A stretch of 64,000 bases of DNA from Nocardioides albus (GTDB lineage Bacteria > Actinomycetota > Actinomycetes > Propionibacteriales > Nocardioidaceae): positions 496,001-560,000 of the forward strand of contig NZ_BMQT01000002.1 of assembly GCF_014648255.1 (NCBI RefSeq). Direction: 5' to 3'. A program made the position numbers and the translations under genes. This document shows, one piece after another, positions 10,333 to 18,739 of this stretch. Positions within the stretch are counted from its first letter, which is position 1, and every line of letters starts with the position of its first letter. The notes under the pieces are model-generated. The model saw only the letters and a list, made by a program, of their open reading frames with translations, did not search any database and had not been told where the DNA came from.

Positions 10333-10827
10333 ATGCCTGAACAGACCTTCATCCTGAACGGCGAGCCGGTCACCGTCGACGTCGAAGACGACGTCCGCCT
10401 CCTGTGGGTGCTCCGCGACATCCTCGGCGTCAAGGGCCCGAAGTACGGTTGCGGGATCAACGTGTGCAAGGCCTGTACGTCGCACATCAACGGCAAGGCC
10501 TTCAACCCGTGCGCGGTGCCCGTCGGCAAGCTCGACGCCAAGGACGAGATCACCACCATCGAGGGACTTCCCGGCGAGGTGCCCGAGTCGAAGCGCGGCG
10601 AGCACGGACTGCACCCGATGCAGGAGTCCTGGCTCGACAAGGACGTCGCCCAGTGCGGCTACTGCCAGCCCGGCCAGATCATGGCTGCTGTCGCGCTGGT
10701 GAAGAAGGTGCGCGCCGAGGGCCGCACCATCACTGACGCCGACCTCGACGGCATCCGCAACATCTGCCGCTGCGGCACCTACACCCGGATCCGTGAGGCG
10801 ATCCGGGAGGGGGAGCAGCGGATGTGA
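10333..10827 (+). CDS. [2Fe-2S]-binding subunit of molybdenum hydroxylase (IorA-like)
   Basis: Protein of 164 residues with a plant-type ferredoxin domain followed by the four-helix [2Fe-2S] domain of xanthine oxidase small subunits. The first cluster ligands are in YGCGINVCKACTSHINGKAF followed by NPC; the usual motif is CGxxxCGAC, here Lys replaces Gly after the third Cys position. The second cluster is in CGYCQPGQIMAA and ICRCGTYTRIREAI. It passes electrons from the molybdenum subunit to an acceptor. It starts 10 nt after the large subunit and both end at a convergent terminator shared with the TetR gene. It has no Tat signal, so export would have to be piggy-back on the large subunit. Confidence 0.9.
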   Translation: MPEQTFILNGEPVTVDVEDDVRLLWVLRDILGVKGPKYGCGINVCKACTSHINGKAFNPCAVPVGKLDAKDEITTIEGLPGEVPESKRGEHGLHPMQESWLDKDVAQCGYCQPGQIMAAVALVKKVRAEGRTITDADLDGIRNICRCGTYTRIREAIREGEQRM

Positions 10828-10838
10828 GCGACGCCGCG

Positions 10839-10871
10839 GGCCGCCCTCACTCCGGGGCCGTGAGGGCGGCC
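10839..10871. terminator. Bidirectional hairpin between IorA-like and TetR genes
   Basis: GGCCGCCCTCAC and GTGAGGGCGGCC form a perfect 12-bp stem with a 9-nt loop. It sits between convergent genes and overlaps the last codons of the TetR gene, so it can serve both strands. Confidence 0.65.
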
Positions 10872-11416
10872 TGGATGGTGCCGTCGATCAGCCCGGCGGC
10901 TTCGGCGGCGTCGATCTCGCCGCGGTAGACGGCGCCGGAGGCGGCGTGCAGGACGCTCTGGAGCAGGGTCAGCTGCCACTGGAGCGGCTGGTCGTCGCGG
11001 AAGCTGCCCTCGCTGCGGCCGCGCTCCATCAGCGGCTTCCAGCGGTCGATCAGCCCGACGTGGATCGCCTGGAACTGCTCGTGGGGCATGCTCTGCTCGG
11101 CGGCGACGATCAGCGCGCCGTACTGCTGTGTCAGCTTCCACGACGCCTCGAGCAGTCGGCGCAGGGCAGCGCGGGGATCGCCGTCGAGGTCGACGGCGCC
11201 GAGCGCCTCGTCCGACTGCTGGATCGCGCGCGCGACGACCTGGGTGACCAGCGTCGCGCGGGACTCGAAGTGGCCGTAGAGGGTGACCCGACCGACGCCC
11301 GCGGCCTTGGCGATCTCAGCGACGCTGACGTCGGGGTCGCGGGCGAGGCAGGCGGTCGCCGCATCCATGATCGACTCGATGTTCTTGCGCGCGTCGGCAC
11401 GTTTGACGGCCGTCAT
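10847..11416 (-). CDS. TetR/AcrR-family regulator
   Basis: Protein of 189 residues. The N-terminal helix-turn-helix reads VSVAEIAKAAGVGRVTLYGHFESRATLVTQV (quoted from residue 30 on, with the recognition helix around VGRVTLYGHF), and the rest is a helical ligand domain. The ATG at 11416 has GGGGAGG 9 nt upstream; an ATG further up at 11449 is possible but lacks a ribosome site. It converges on the molybdenum hydroxylase genes and follows the GNAT gene by 61 nt. Candidate targets are the hydroxylase operon or the drug-export operon; neither is shown by a matching operator. Confidence 0.85.
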   Translation of the reverse strand: MTAVKRADARKNIESIMDAATACLARDPDVSVAEIAKAAGVGRVTLYGHFESRATLVTQVVARAIQQSDEALGAVDLDGDPRAALRRLLEASWKLTQQYGALIVAAEQSMPHEQFQAIHVGLIDRWKPLMERGRSEGSFRDDQPLQWQLTLLQSVLHAASGAVYRGEIDAAEAAGLIDGTIQAALTAPE

Positions 11417-11477
11417 CGACGAATCCTCCCCGGAGATAGTGAACGTCAATGTACAGGTTAAGGGTTTCTGGATCTGG

Positions 11478-11939
11478 TCACCGTCGTTGGGCCGGCCAGG
11501 CGCACATCACCTTCGCGCGGACCGTGGCGCCCAGGCGTCGATAGAACCGGATGGCGGCGTCGTTGTCGGGCTGTACGCCCCAGGTGATCGTGAGGTCGCC
11601 GGAGCGGTTCGCCAGCTCGGTCATCAGCAGCTTGCCGACGCCGGCGTCACGATGCCCGGGGCGGACGTAGAGGTCGTCGAGGGCGATGATGTCGCTGCCC
11701 GACCACAGGTGCAGGCGGCGTACGGCGGAGACGTAGCCGACCGGGTCGCCGTCGCCCTCGGCGAGCAGGACGGTGATCTCCGGGCGCTCGAGATAGCCGG
11801 CCCACTGCTCGGCGGTCACGGTCACCGAGGCGGACTGTGCCTGGTGGGCCGCGATCTCGCCGACGAGCGTGTGGACCGTCTCGGCGTCGTCAGGGATGGC
11901 GGCTCGTATGACGATCTCTGGTTGTGAATGCTCGGTCAT
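11478..11939 (-). CDS. GNAT family N-acetyltransferase
   Basis: Protein of 153 residues with the GNAT fold: the acetyl-CoA loop is seen in DLYVRPGHRDAGVGKLLMTEL (Q/RxxGxG/A type, near residue 92-112), followed by the late strand region WGVQPDNDAAIRFYRRLGA. Its ATG (11939) overlaps the TGA of the preceding membrane protein gene (ATGA), so it is the third gene of the exporter operon. It probably acetylates a small amine or an antibiotic, but the substrate cannot be assigned. Confidence 0.85.
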   Translation of the reverse strand: MTEHSQPEIVIRAAIPDDAETVHTLVGEIAAHQAQSASVTVTAEQWAGYLERPEITVLLAEGDGDPVGYVSAVRRLHLWSGSDIIALDDLYVRPGHRDAGVGKLLMTELANRSGDLTITWGVQPDNDAAIRFYRRLGATVRAKVMCAWPAQRR

Positions 11940-12397
11940 GTCAGCTCCTGGTCGGCGGCGGTGTTGGCGTCGGTGTGGGCGTGGTGTGTATGGCTGACGG
12001 TGTACTCGCCGGGGCGGGCGAGCATGGCGACGAGCATGAACAGCAGCATGAGTACGTGGCCGAGCAGCATCAGGCCGGCGGCGTCGATGACCCCGAGCCA
12101 GAGGAGCGGGAAGAGGACCGCGAAGCCTGCGTACATCGCGGCCGACATCTCGACGATCGGTTTCGTTCCGTGACCCCGGAAGCGCATCCACGCGGCCATC
12201 GGGATCACCATCGTGGTCGCCATGGCCAGCGAGTCGACGTCGGCACGATGCACCCACGCGCTCGGCGGCTGGTCGCCGGTGGCGAGCTCCCAGAGCGGGT
12301 AGAGGACCATCATCCCGACGACCATCGCGATGACCATCTGGAGGTAGTGGAGCGCGAACGATCGGGCGCGGGATCTCGGGGTTCGTGTCGTGGTCAT
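11936..12397 (-). CDS. Small four-segment membrane protein
   Basis: Protein of 153 residues, not recognised as a named family. Four hydrophobic segments are visible: LQMVIAMVVGMMVLYPLW, SLAMATTMVIPMAAWMRF, IVEMSAAMYAGFAVLFPLLW and AAGLMLLGHVLMLLFMLVAML, then a His-rich tail (HTHHAHTD). Methionine content is high. The gene begins 20 nt after the DHA2 exporter stop and overlaps the GNAT start, so it is the middle gene of a three-gene operon, possibly an accessory to the exporter. Confidence 0.75.
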   Translation of the reverse strand: MTTTRTPRSRARSFALHYLQMVIAMVVGMMVLYPLWELATGDQPPSAWVHRADVDSLAMATTMVIPMAAWMRFRGHGTKPIVEMSAAMYAGFAVLFPLLWLGVIDAAGLMLLGHVLMLLFMLVAMLARPGEYTVSHTHHAHTDANTAADQELT

Positions 12398-12417
12398 GAC
12401 TCGGTCTCCTCGTGGTT

Positions 12418-13821
12418 TCAGTGGGTGTCGGCGGATGCGGGTCGTCCGGGGATCAGCACGCCCGCGACTACGGCGGCGAGCGCGGCGATCACGGTGGCGA
12501 CCAGGTAGGCCCGCTCGAAGCCGGCGGTGGTGCCGTCGACGAGGCTGGCCGCGGCGACGCCGGACATCACGGCGGCGCCGAGTGAGGCGCCGAGCTCGTG
12601 GAAGGTGCTGAGGATGCCGGAGGCGACACCCGCGAGATGCGGCTCGACCTGGCTGAGCGCGGTCGCGGCTGCGACGACGAAGAGGACACCGAGCCCGGCC
12701 GAGCCGACACTGACCGCGACGACCGTCGTCTGCGTGCTCATGCCGAACGCGGGCACAGCCAGCCCGGCGGCGGCGATCAGCAGTCCGGTCATTCCGAGGG
12801 TGCGTGCGCCGAGGCGCCCGATGAGCCTGCCGCCCAGCTGCGCGCCGATCATGGTCGCGGCGGCGACCGGCAGGAACAGCAGCCCGGTCGTGAGCGGCCC
12901 GTGCCCGGCGGCGCTCTGCAGATAGAAGGTCCCGAGGAAGAACACCGCCACCATCAGCCCGGTCGCGACGAACAGCACGAAGGTGCCCGACAGGACCGGT
13001 CGCCGGTAGAGCAGCGCCGGGTCGATGAGCGGGTGCCGCGTACGCCGGAGCCAGCCGACCAGGAGGGCGTACCCGACGACTCCGCCGACGAGGAGGGCGA
13101 TGGTGCGGCTCGAGGTCCAGCCCTCGTCGCCAGCCTCGATGAAGCCCAGGATCAACAGCCCGGTGGCGGCGGTGACGACGAGCGCGCCGATGAGGTCGAG
13201 ACGTACGTTGCCTCCCCAAGCCGGCAGTGCCGGAAGCTGTCGGGCCAGCACGAGCGCCACGACGATGCCGACAGGCACGTTGATCAGGAACACCCACTCC
13301 CAGCCTGGCCCTGCAGTCAGCGCCCCGCCGAGAAGTACGCCGATGGCTGCTCCGCCTGCGCCCAGCGCCGACCAGATCCCGAGCGCCCGGTTGCGCTCCT
13401 CGCCGTCGAAGAGCCGCACCACGATCGAGAGAGCAGCGGGGGAGAGCATCGCCGCCCCGACCCCCTGCGCCACCCGCCCACCGACCGCCAGCTCCGCGCT
13501 CGTGGCGAGACCGGTGGCCAGCGAAGCCACGGTGAACGTCGCGAGCCCCGCGAGCACGACCGGCTTCGGCCCGAACAGGTCAGCCGCCCGACCCCCGAGC
13601 AGCATCAACCCACCGAACGCGAGCGTGTACGCGCTCACCACCCAGGTCAGCGCATCCCGCCCCAGCCCGAGGTCGGCACCCATGTACGGCAGCGCGATCG
13701 CCACCACCGTGACGTCGAGGATCAGCATGAACTGCGCCAGCCCCAGCAGGCCGAGCAGCCGCCATCGGCGCGGATCCGCGGCCTGCTTCGCGGTCCCGGT
13801 CTCGGCTGTCCTGTCTGTCAT
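12418..13821 (-). CDS. DHA2-family MFS drug exporter (14 TMS)
   Basis: Protein of 467 residues with fourteen predicted membrane segments. N-terminal motifs typical of EmrB/QacA-type drug:H+ antiporters are present: LDVTVVAIALPYMGADLG in segment 1, the GGRAADLFGPK loop of motif A, and the GGALTAGPGWEWVFLINVPVG motif C/D1 region. The ATG at 13821 has AGGAG about 8 nt upstream. It is the first gene of an operon with the small membrane protein and the GNAT protein. A perfect 12-bp inverted repeat 30 bp upstream is a probable repressor site, although no regulator gene adjoins it. Likely role: efflux of toxic compounds. Confidence 0.9.
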   Translation of the reverse strand: MTDRTAETGTAKQAADPRRWRLLGLLGLAQFMLILDVTVVAIALPYMGADLGLGRDALTWVVSAYTLAFGGLMLLGGRAADLFGPKPVVLAGLATFTVASLATGLATSAELAVGGRVAQGVGAAMLSPAALSIVVRLFDGEERNRALGIWSALGAGGAAIGVLLGGALTAGPGWEWVFLINVPVGIVVALVLARQLPALPAWGGNVRLDLIGALVVTAATGLLILGFIEAGDEGWTSSRTIALLVGGVVGYALLVGWLRRTRHPLIDPALLYRRPVLSGTFVLFVATGLMVAVFFLGTFYLQSAAGHGPLTTGLLFLPVAAATMIGAQLGGRLIGRLGARTLGMTGLLIAAAGLAVPAFGMSTQTTVVAVSVGSAGLGVLFVVAAATALSQVEPHLAGVASGILSTFHELGASLGAAVMSGVAAASLVDGTTAGFERAYLVATVIAALAAVVAGVLIPGRPASADTH

Positions 13822-13850
13822 GGGACGGCTCCTCGGCTCGCTTAACATGT

Positions 13851-13885
13851 ACACTACTGTTCGAGATTAACTTGAACAGTAGTGT
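13851..13885. promoter_or_regulatory. Operator-like perfect inverted repeat upstream of DHA2 exporter
   Basis: ACACTACTGTTC (13851-13862) and GAACAGTAGTGT (13874-13885) are exact inverse complements separated by 11 nt. The size and placement just upstream of the exporter start fit a TetR- or MarR-type operator. The only nearby regulator (10847-11416) is at the far end of the operon and its link to this site is unproven. Confidence 0.65.
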
Positions 13886-14222
13886 TCGACAAGAGAGTTT
13901 TCGAGGTCGCCCTTGGCGGTGTGCTTGCGACTGCTCAGGGGGAGCGCGCGCGAGCAGCCGCAAGATCGGCCGCGCAGGTGGCCGTCGCCGCGGCTGGCGG
14001 GTCGCTAGTGAATGTTCACCGAGGTAGCTCGGTCAGCGCTAACCTCCCTCGCGGAGTTCCACGAAGGAGGTTAGCGCCCACTGAGTTACCTCGGTGAACA
14101 TCCGCGCCCTCGCCTAGAGGTAGCGCCCGCCTGCGGGGTCTCCGAAGCAGCCAGGTGGAGGCGCGTCGAGACGAGCGGAGTCGATTCCGAGTCCGAGCCC
14201 GAGCCCGAGCGCCGTACGCGGC
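13886..14222. other. Intergenic stretch without gene
   Basis: No convincing reading frame; small open frames here have no family features. Besides the long palindrome at 14012-14101, the segment before the zwf stop holds a short run of repeated CGAG/CCGAG units (about 14185-14210). Confidence 0.5.
14012..14101. repeat. Long imperfect palindrome (36-nt arms)
   Basis: Arm 14012-14047 and arm 14066-14101 pair over ATGTTCACCGAGGTA/TACCTCGGTGAACAT (15 bp) and GCGCTAACCTCC/GGAGGTTAGCGC (12 bp), with a partly matched 9-nt middle and an 18-nt loop. It lies in a gene-free stretch (13822-14222) between the exporter promoter and the zwf 3' end. It may be a REP-type intergenic repeat, a tiny mobile palindrome or a very strong terminator. 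No second copy was noticed in this window. Confidence 0.7.
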
Positions 14223-15677
14223 CTAGGCCGAGTGGTTCCTTCCCAGCCGCCAGCCGCCGAGCGGCAGCTCGAGCGCGGACTCCGGCCCCCACGATCCCTG
14301 CGGGTAAGGCTCCGCGGTGGGCCGATGCTCGAGGACAGGCTGGCAGATCTCCCACAGCCGCTCGACCTCGCGCGCACTGGTGAACAGGGTCCGGTCGCCG
14401 TTCATGACATCGAGGAGCAGCCGCTCGTACGCCTCCAGCGGCCCGGCATCCGGCGTGTCTTCGGCAAGATCGAGGCGGAAGACGCCCTCGACCAGTGCCA
14501 TGCCGGGGCCGGGGCGCTTGGCGCGGACGTCGATCTCGATCCGGGCGTCGTCGCTGAGCTCGATCACCAGTTCGTTGGGCTCGGCGCGCCCGGGGTCCGC
14601 GGGCTGCAGCCACTGGTGGCGTGGGTCGATGAAGCGGATCGTGATCGTCCGCCGCCCGGCGGCGAGCGCCTTGCCGGTGCGAAGGTAGAACGGCACGCCG
14701 CGCCAACGGTCGTTGTCGATCCACGCCTCGATCGCGACGTACGTCTCCACGTCGGAGTCTTCGGCGACATCGGGCTCCTCGCGATAGCCGTCGTACTGCC
14801 CGAAGACCACGCGCTCGGGGTCCAGCGGCCGGACGGACGCGAAGGCGGCGGCCTTCGCCGCGCGGATCGCGCCTTCGCGGAAGGCGTGAGGATCCTCCAT
14901 CGCCACGAAGCCGAGCAGCTGGCACAGGTGGGTGGTGACCATGTCGCGCAGGCAGCCGGTGCCCTCGTAGAAGCTGCCGCGCCCCTTGACGGTGAGCGTC
15001 TCCGGGACGTCGATCTGCACGGACTCGATGCTGTGCCGGTTCCAGGCGGGCTCGAAGAGACCGTTGGCGAAGCGCAGCGCCAGCAGGTTCTGCACGGCCT
15101 CCTTCCCGATGAAATGGTCGATCCGGAAGATCTGCTTCTCCTCGAACGCCTCGCTGAGCACGGCATCGAGCTCGCGCGCCGACGCGAGATCAGTGCCGAA
15201 CGGCTTCTCCGCGACCAGCCGGCTGCGCGCGTTCAGCCCCTCGCGGGCGAGCATCCCAACCATCGGCTCCACCGCCTGCGGCGGCACGGACAGATAGAGA
15301 AGCCTCTGTACGTCACCCACGGTCTGCCCGCTGTCCAGCGCCAGCCGGTCCTCGGCCTCGTGCACGGCCGTCGCGAGCGCGGTGCCGTCCTCGGCGGAGG
15401 AGGCGACGAACCGGATCCGCTCCAGCAGCGGCCCGGCCACGCCCTCGTCGACCTCCTTGACGAACTCCTTCAGCGCCTGGCGAACCTGGTCGCGAAACTC
15501 GTCGTCGGTGCCGGGCGAGCGCCGCCCGCTGCCGATGATCGCGAGCTGGTCGGGGAGCCGCTTCGCGAGGGCGAGCCGGTACAGCCCGGGGAACAGCTTG
15601 CGCGCGGCGAGGTCACCGGTCGCGCCGAAGAGGACGAGTACGTGCGGTGCGGGCTTCGAGGACACAGGCACAGTCAA
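14223..15677 (-). CDS. zwf: Glucose-6-phosphate 1-dehydrogenase
   Basis: Oxidises glucose 6-phosphate to 6-phosphogluconolactone with NADP+; 484 residues, the family length. The N-terminal nucleotide motif is [18 protein letters not shown] (residues 15-33), the active-site/substrate motif is [20 protein letters not shown], and [11 protein letters not shown] precedes it. The usual NHLLQ is replaced by THLCQLLGF. The TTG start at 15677 is chosen because it overlaps the stop of the upstream membrane-protein gene (TTGA); GTG codons at 15671 and 15665 are alternatives. No gnd, pgl, opcA, tal or tkt is near, so this is a stand-alone zwf, possibly a paralogue outside the main pentose-phosphate operon. 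Confidence 0.93.
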   Translation of the reverse strand: MTVPVSSKPAPHVLVLFGATGDLAARKLFPGLYRLALAKRLPDQLAIIGSGRRSPGTDDEFRDQVRQALKEFVKEVDEGVAGPLLERIRFVASSAEDGTALATAVHEAEDRLALDSGQTVGDVQRLLYLSVPPQAVEPMVGMLAREGLNARSRLVAEKPFGTDLASARELDAVLSEAFEEKQIFRIDHFIGKEAVQNLLALRFANGLFEPAWNRHSIESVQIDVPETLTVKGRGSFYEGTGCLRDMVTTHLCQLLGFVAMEDPHAFREGAIRAAKAAAFASVRPLDPERVVFGQYDGYREEPDVAEDSDVETYVAIEAWIDNDRWRGVPFYLRTGKALAAGRRTITIRFIDPRHQWLQPADPGRAEPNELVIELSDDARIEIDVRAKRPGPGMALVEGVFRLDLAEDTPDAGPLEAYERLLLDVMNGDRTLFTSAREVERLWEICQPVLEHRPTAEPYPQGSWGPESALELPLGGWRLGRNHSA

Positions 15678-16564
15678 TCACCCGCGGTCGAACGCGCGGA
15701 GAGACGCGCTTCGGTCGTCAGGTAGCCGACCGCGGAGGACAGGATGTCTTGGCGCTGCTGCTCGGGCTTGCCGCGACAGGGTTGGCGGCTCATCGTGTCG
15801 AGGAGATCGCGTACCCGTTCGGGTCGGTCCAGCAGCAGGGTGCTGATCAGGATCCCGTCGCGGTGGAAGCGCCGGGATCCGATCCGGAAACGACGACGCG
15901 GGGCCACAGCGAGTGAGGTTGCGCCGGCCTTGGGCCGGACCACAACATAGGCGTAGCGGAACGGGATGATGCCCTTGATACGCACGGTGCGTACGTCCAT
16001 GTCGACGCTGTCCACGTCGTCCCAGCCCAGCGTGATGCTGTCGCTGCCGAGCTCGATGGCCAGGGTCTCGGGGGTGAGTACGAGAGCGCGACGGCAGGGC
16101 CACGTGGTGACCGTGTCGATGATGACCGGGACGATGGGAACGGCGAGGACGCCGACCAGTATGCCGAGCAGAGGGTTGCCGGCATCGATCGCGGCAGCCG
16201 CGGCCTCGACGAGGAGGGCGAAGAGGCAGACGAGGACGAGCGCGCCGAAGACCTCCGTGACACGTCTGAGACGTACTTCGAGACCGGGTACGCCGCTAGG
16301 GCCGACCGTGTGACGAATCCGGCGGGCAGCGGCCGACTTCGTCGGACCGATGCTCTTGATCAGAAGCAGGCCTGCTCCGCCGACGATGAGGAGTATGGCG
16401 AAGGTGGTGAAGAAGGCGGGGGAGATGAACACATCTTCTTCCGTGACGAGGACGCCGAGGATGAACGAGAGCCCGAGCCCGGCGCAGAGGAGCGCCAAGA
16501 CCGACCAGCCGAGGCGTCCCACCGTGCGTTGCCACCAGGGTCGTGGATCGTCCTCGCCGAGCAT
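15674..16564 (-). CDS. Membrane protein, PH-like C-terminal half, unknown function
   Basis: Protein of 296 residues, not recognised. Four hydrophobic segments lie in the first 170 residues ([77 protein letters not shown]). The C-terminal 120 residues are soluble and beta-rich ([20 protein letters not shown], then [16 protein letters not shown]), like the PH-type domains seen in many actinobacterial membrane proteins. Its stop overlaps the zwf start by 4 nt (TTGA), so the two are co-translated, an unusual pairing. Confidence 0.7.
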   Translation of the reverse strand: MLGEDDPRPWWQRTVGRLGWSVLALLCAGLGLSFILGVLVTEEDVFISPAFFTTFAILLIVGGAGLLLIKSIGPTKSAAARRIRHTVGPSGVPGLEVRLRRVTEVFGALVLVCLFALLVEAAAAAIDAGNPLLGILVGVLAVPIVPVIIDTVTTWPCRRALVLTPETLAIELGSDSITLGWDDVDSVDMDVRTVRIKGIIPFRYAYVVVRPKAGATSLAVAPRRRFRIGSRRFHRDGILISTLLLDRPERVRDLLDTMSRQPCRGKPEQQRQDILSSAVGYLTTEARLSARSTAGD

Positions 16565-16711
16565 GGGTCGAGCGTAGGGCTGGTCCGCCGCCGATTGCGC
16601 CTCGACGAAGCGGTGACCCGGTGTCCGCCTTCTGGGTCTGCCTGAAAACGGACGCGGATGACCTCGCCCCGCCCTACGCTGAGTCGCACCACGCCGTGAC
16701 GGAGGCCACCG

Positions 16712-17902
16712 GTGCACGCTCCAGACCAGCCCGTGACCGAGCGGCGCCCCGAGCTGGATGCACTTCGCGCGCTGATCGTCGTCGGCCTGATCTTCTTCCA
16801 CTCGGCGATGGTCTTCGACACCGAGGGCGACTTCTACGTCAAGAACGGCGCCACGACCAACGTGACCGCGGCCGCCGGACCGGTGGTGGTCTGGGCGATG
16901 CCGCTGATGTTCGTGATCGCCGGGGTCGGCGCGGCGACGTCGCTGCGGCGTCGTGGTGCGGGCGGCTTCGCCGTCGAGCGCGTACGTCGCCTCGGGGTCC
17001 CGCTCGTGTTCTCGGCCTTCGCGCTCCTGCCCCTGCCGCAGTGGCTCCGCCACCGGCAGGACGGCTCGACGGAGTCCTACCTCGCCTACTGCCGGCGGTT
17101 CCTCGACGTACATCTGAGCGTGTCGAACCTGCCCTTCCTCGTGCGCGGCGACGAGTTCGAGTCCGGCCACCTGTGGTTCGTCGTACTCCTCCTCGCGTTC
17201 TCCCTCGTGGTCGCGCTCCTGGTCGCACTCGTCACGTGGCGCGCCTTGGGCCGCAGCTCGGCCTGGTCGGAGTCGACCGCTGCCGTGGTCGAGGCCCGCC
17301 CCGTACTGCTGCTGGTCCCCGCATTTCCGCTCGCCGCCGTCTGCGCGGTGTGGGGACTCGAGGTGGAGTACGGCGGCTGGCACCGGCTCGCGTACCTCAT
17401 CTTCTTCGCCGGAGGCGTTGTGATCGCCACCGATCCGCGGTTCCGCACCGCGATGCGACGGATCGCCGCCCCGGCCGCATGGCTCTGCCTGCCGTTGTTC
17501 CTGGCCAGCACGCCGGGATTCTTCGGGACCGACGAACCGTTCACGGCGATGGAGCCGCTCGCCATCTGGGCCCGCGTCTGTTACGGCGTGACCGGATGGT
17601 GCGCGGTCGTCGCGATCCTCGGCCTCCTCGACCGCCCCCGACCCGCTGCCCGGTCGGCGGTCTCCTCGCGTCGATCCCGTCTGACGGCGTACCTCGGCGA
17701 CGCCGTCCTCCCGCTCTACGTGCTCCACCAGCCGATCGTGGTCGCCGTCGCGTACGTCGTCGTGGCCAGGGAGCTTCCGGCCGTGGCCAAGTTCGTGATG
17801 ATCGTGGCTGTCTCGCTCACGCTGACCATCGCGATCTACGACTTGCTCGTACGCCGTACCGAGGTCACACGGTTCCTGTTCGGGATGCGGCCGACTCCTT
17901 AG
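16712..17902 (+). CDS. Acyltransferase-3 family membrane protein
   Basis: Protein of 396 residues with about ten hydrophobic segments. The N-terminus RRPELDALRALIVVGLIFFH is the acyltransferase-3 (OafA/MdoC-like) first helix with the catalytic-type His. Further landmarks are FESGHLWFVVLLLAFSLVV and the late YLGDAVLPLYVLHQPIVVAV, matching the family's H-L-W-F and L-Y-x-H-Q/x-P signatures. GTG 16712 follows a GGAGG box 6 nt upstream. Members move acetyl or succinyl groups onto exported sugars or lipids; the acceptor here is unknown. It is monocistronic by context. Confidence 0.82.
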   Translation: MHAPDQPVTERRPELDALRALIVVGLIFFHSAMVFDTEGDFYVKNGATTNVTAAAGPVVVWAMPLMFVIAGVGAATSLRRRGAGGFAVERVRRLGVPLVFSAFALLPLPQWLRHRQDGSTESYLAYCRRFLDVHLSVSNLPFLVRGDEFESGHLWFVVLLLAFSLVVALLVALVTWRALGRSSAWSESTAAVVEARPVLLLVPAFPLAAVCAVWGLEVEYGGWHRLAYLIFFAGGVVIATDPRFRTAMRRIAAPAAWLCLPLFLASTPGFFGTDEPFTAMEPLAIWARVCYGVTGWCAVVAILGLLDRPRPAARSAVSSRRSRLTAYLGDAVLPLYVLHQPIVVAVAYVVVARELPAVAKFVMIVAVSLTLTIAIYDLLVRRTEVTRFLFGMRPTP

Positions 17903-18059
17903 GGAAGCTCGATCCCGCAGGCTCGTGGAGGGATGTCAGAAAGTTCGGCGACGTTTTACTTTCTGGGCTGTTTAGAACTCGCCGCATTGGGTAGAAGTCA
18001 CTCTGACGAACGGCGCCTCGACGGGTGTCGGCAATGAAATCGCGGGAAGGCAATGACCG

Positions 18060-18347
18060 ATGAGTGACTTCGGGGCAACATACGACGAGATGACCGGCAC
18101 CGCCGACAAGCTCGACCAGGGCAAGGACACGATCGAGTCCGCTCTGGACGAGTGCCAGGGTTACGTCGACGAGCTCGTTCAGGACGGGTTCAAGACGGAG
18201 AAGGCGTCGGGCAAGTTCCAGGACGGCTACCAGGAGATGACCCAGGGTCTGAAGGACGCCATCGCTGGTGTCGAGGACATGGCGCAGTCGCTGCGCGACA
18301 TGGCCTCTGCGATCCAGGACCTCGACTCGCAGCTCGCCGGCGGCTGA
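18060..18347 (+). CDS. WXG100-like small protein (ESX/type VII type)
   Basis: Protein of 95 residues, all-helical, with two long amphipathic halves around a short turn at LVQDGFKTEKASGKF (about residue 42). Size, helix-turn-helix hairpin layout and pairing with a second small protein downstream are those of the WXG100 family of type VII secretion substrates, although the WxG turn itself is replaced by DGF. A GGAAGG box precedes the ATG. It starts a run of six same-strand genes. No signal peptide. The assignment is by architecture, not by motif identity. Confidence 0.65.
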   Translation: MSDFGATYDEMTGTADKLDQGKDTIESALDECQGYVDELVQDGFKTEKASGKFQDGYQEMTQGLKDAIAGVEDMAQSLRDMASAIQDLDSQLAGG

Positions 18348-18442
18348 TCGCCGTACGAGTGCGGGGTGGGCCATCGACTTGGCCCGCCCCGCGTCTCAAC
18401 TCGTTCGACTGGGTTGTCAGCGATCAAGACCGGAGGTGACAC

Positions 18443-18739
18443 GTGGACGTGTCGATGAATTACGCCGCGATGGAGAGCAGCTCGCGCGCGTATCGGAACA
18501 TGCGTGATCTGCTCGAAGCGTCGACAGCAGGGATGGACGACATCGATTCGTCCGCAGTCCCTCAGGACGTACTCCGCGACCGTCTGTCGGACCTGCATGA
18601 CTCGTGGGGCAGCGGCATCGACAAGCTGGCCGAGTTCTCAGAGGGCGCCGGCAAGGCGGTCGACACTGCGCTCGAAGCATTTCGCTCGTTCGACACGGAT
18701 ACCGCGGCCGCGTTCGAGGGTGACGGAGGATCCGCATGA
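18443..18739 (+). CDS. Second WXG100-like small protein
   Basis: Protein of 98 residues, helical hairpin, with the turn at LHDSWGSGIDKLAEF (about residue 52), close to the WxG motif. GTG 18443 has a clear GGAGGTGA box. It ends with an ATGA overlap into the next gene, so it is co-translated with the larger WXG-domain protein. With the preceding gene it may form an EsxA/EsxB-like heterodimer; this is inferred from gene order. Confidence 0.65.
   Translation: MDVSMNYAAMESSSRAYRNMRDLLEASTAGMDDIDSSAVPQDVLRDRLSDLHDSWGSGIDKLAEFSEGAGKAVDTALEAFRSFDTDTAAAFEGDGGSA

Noticed and set aside
11936..13297. 453-residue minus-strand frame
   Set aside because: Its first two thirds are an out-of-frame shadow of the DHA2 exporter; only the final 153 codons (small membrane protein) are kept.
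13882..14097. 71-residue plus-strand frame after the exporter operator
   Set aside because: It overlaps the long palindrome and has a composition of unstructured GC-rich sequence; no ribosome site.
14185..14210. Run of CGAG/CCGAG units near zwf
   Set aside because: Short and imperfect; likely simple-sequence GC noise.
15674..17728. 684-residue minus-strand open frame spanning the membrane protein and acyltransferase
   Set aside because: Only its last 296 codons are the real membrane protein; the rest is antisense to the acyltransferase-3 gene, which has the correct motifs and ribosome site.
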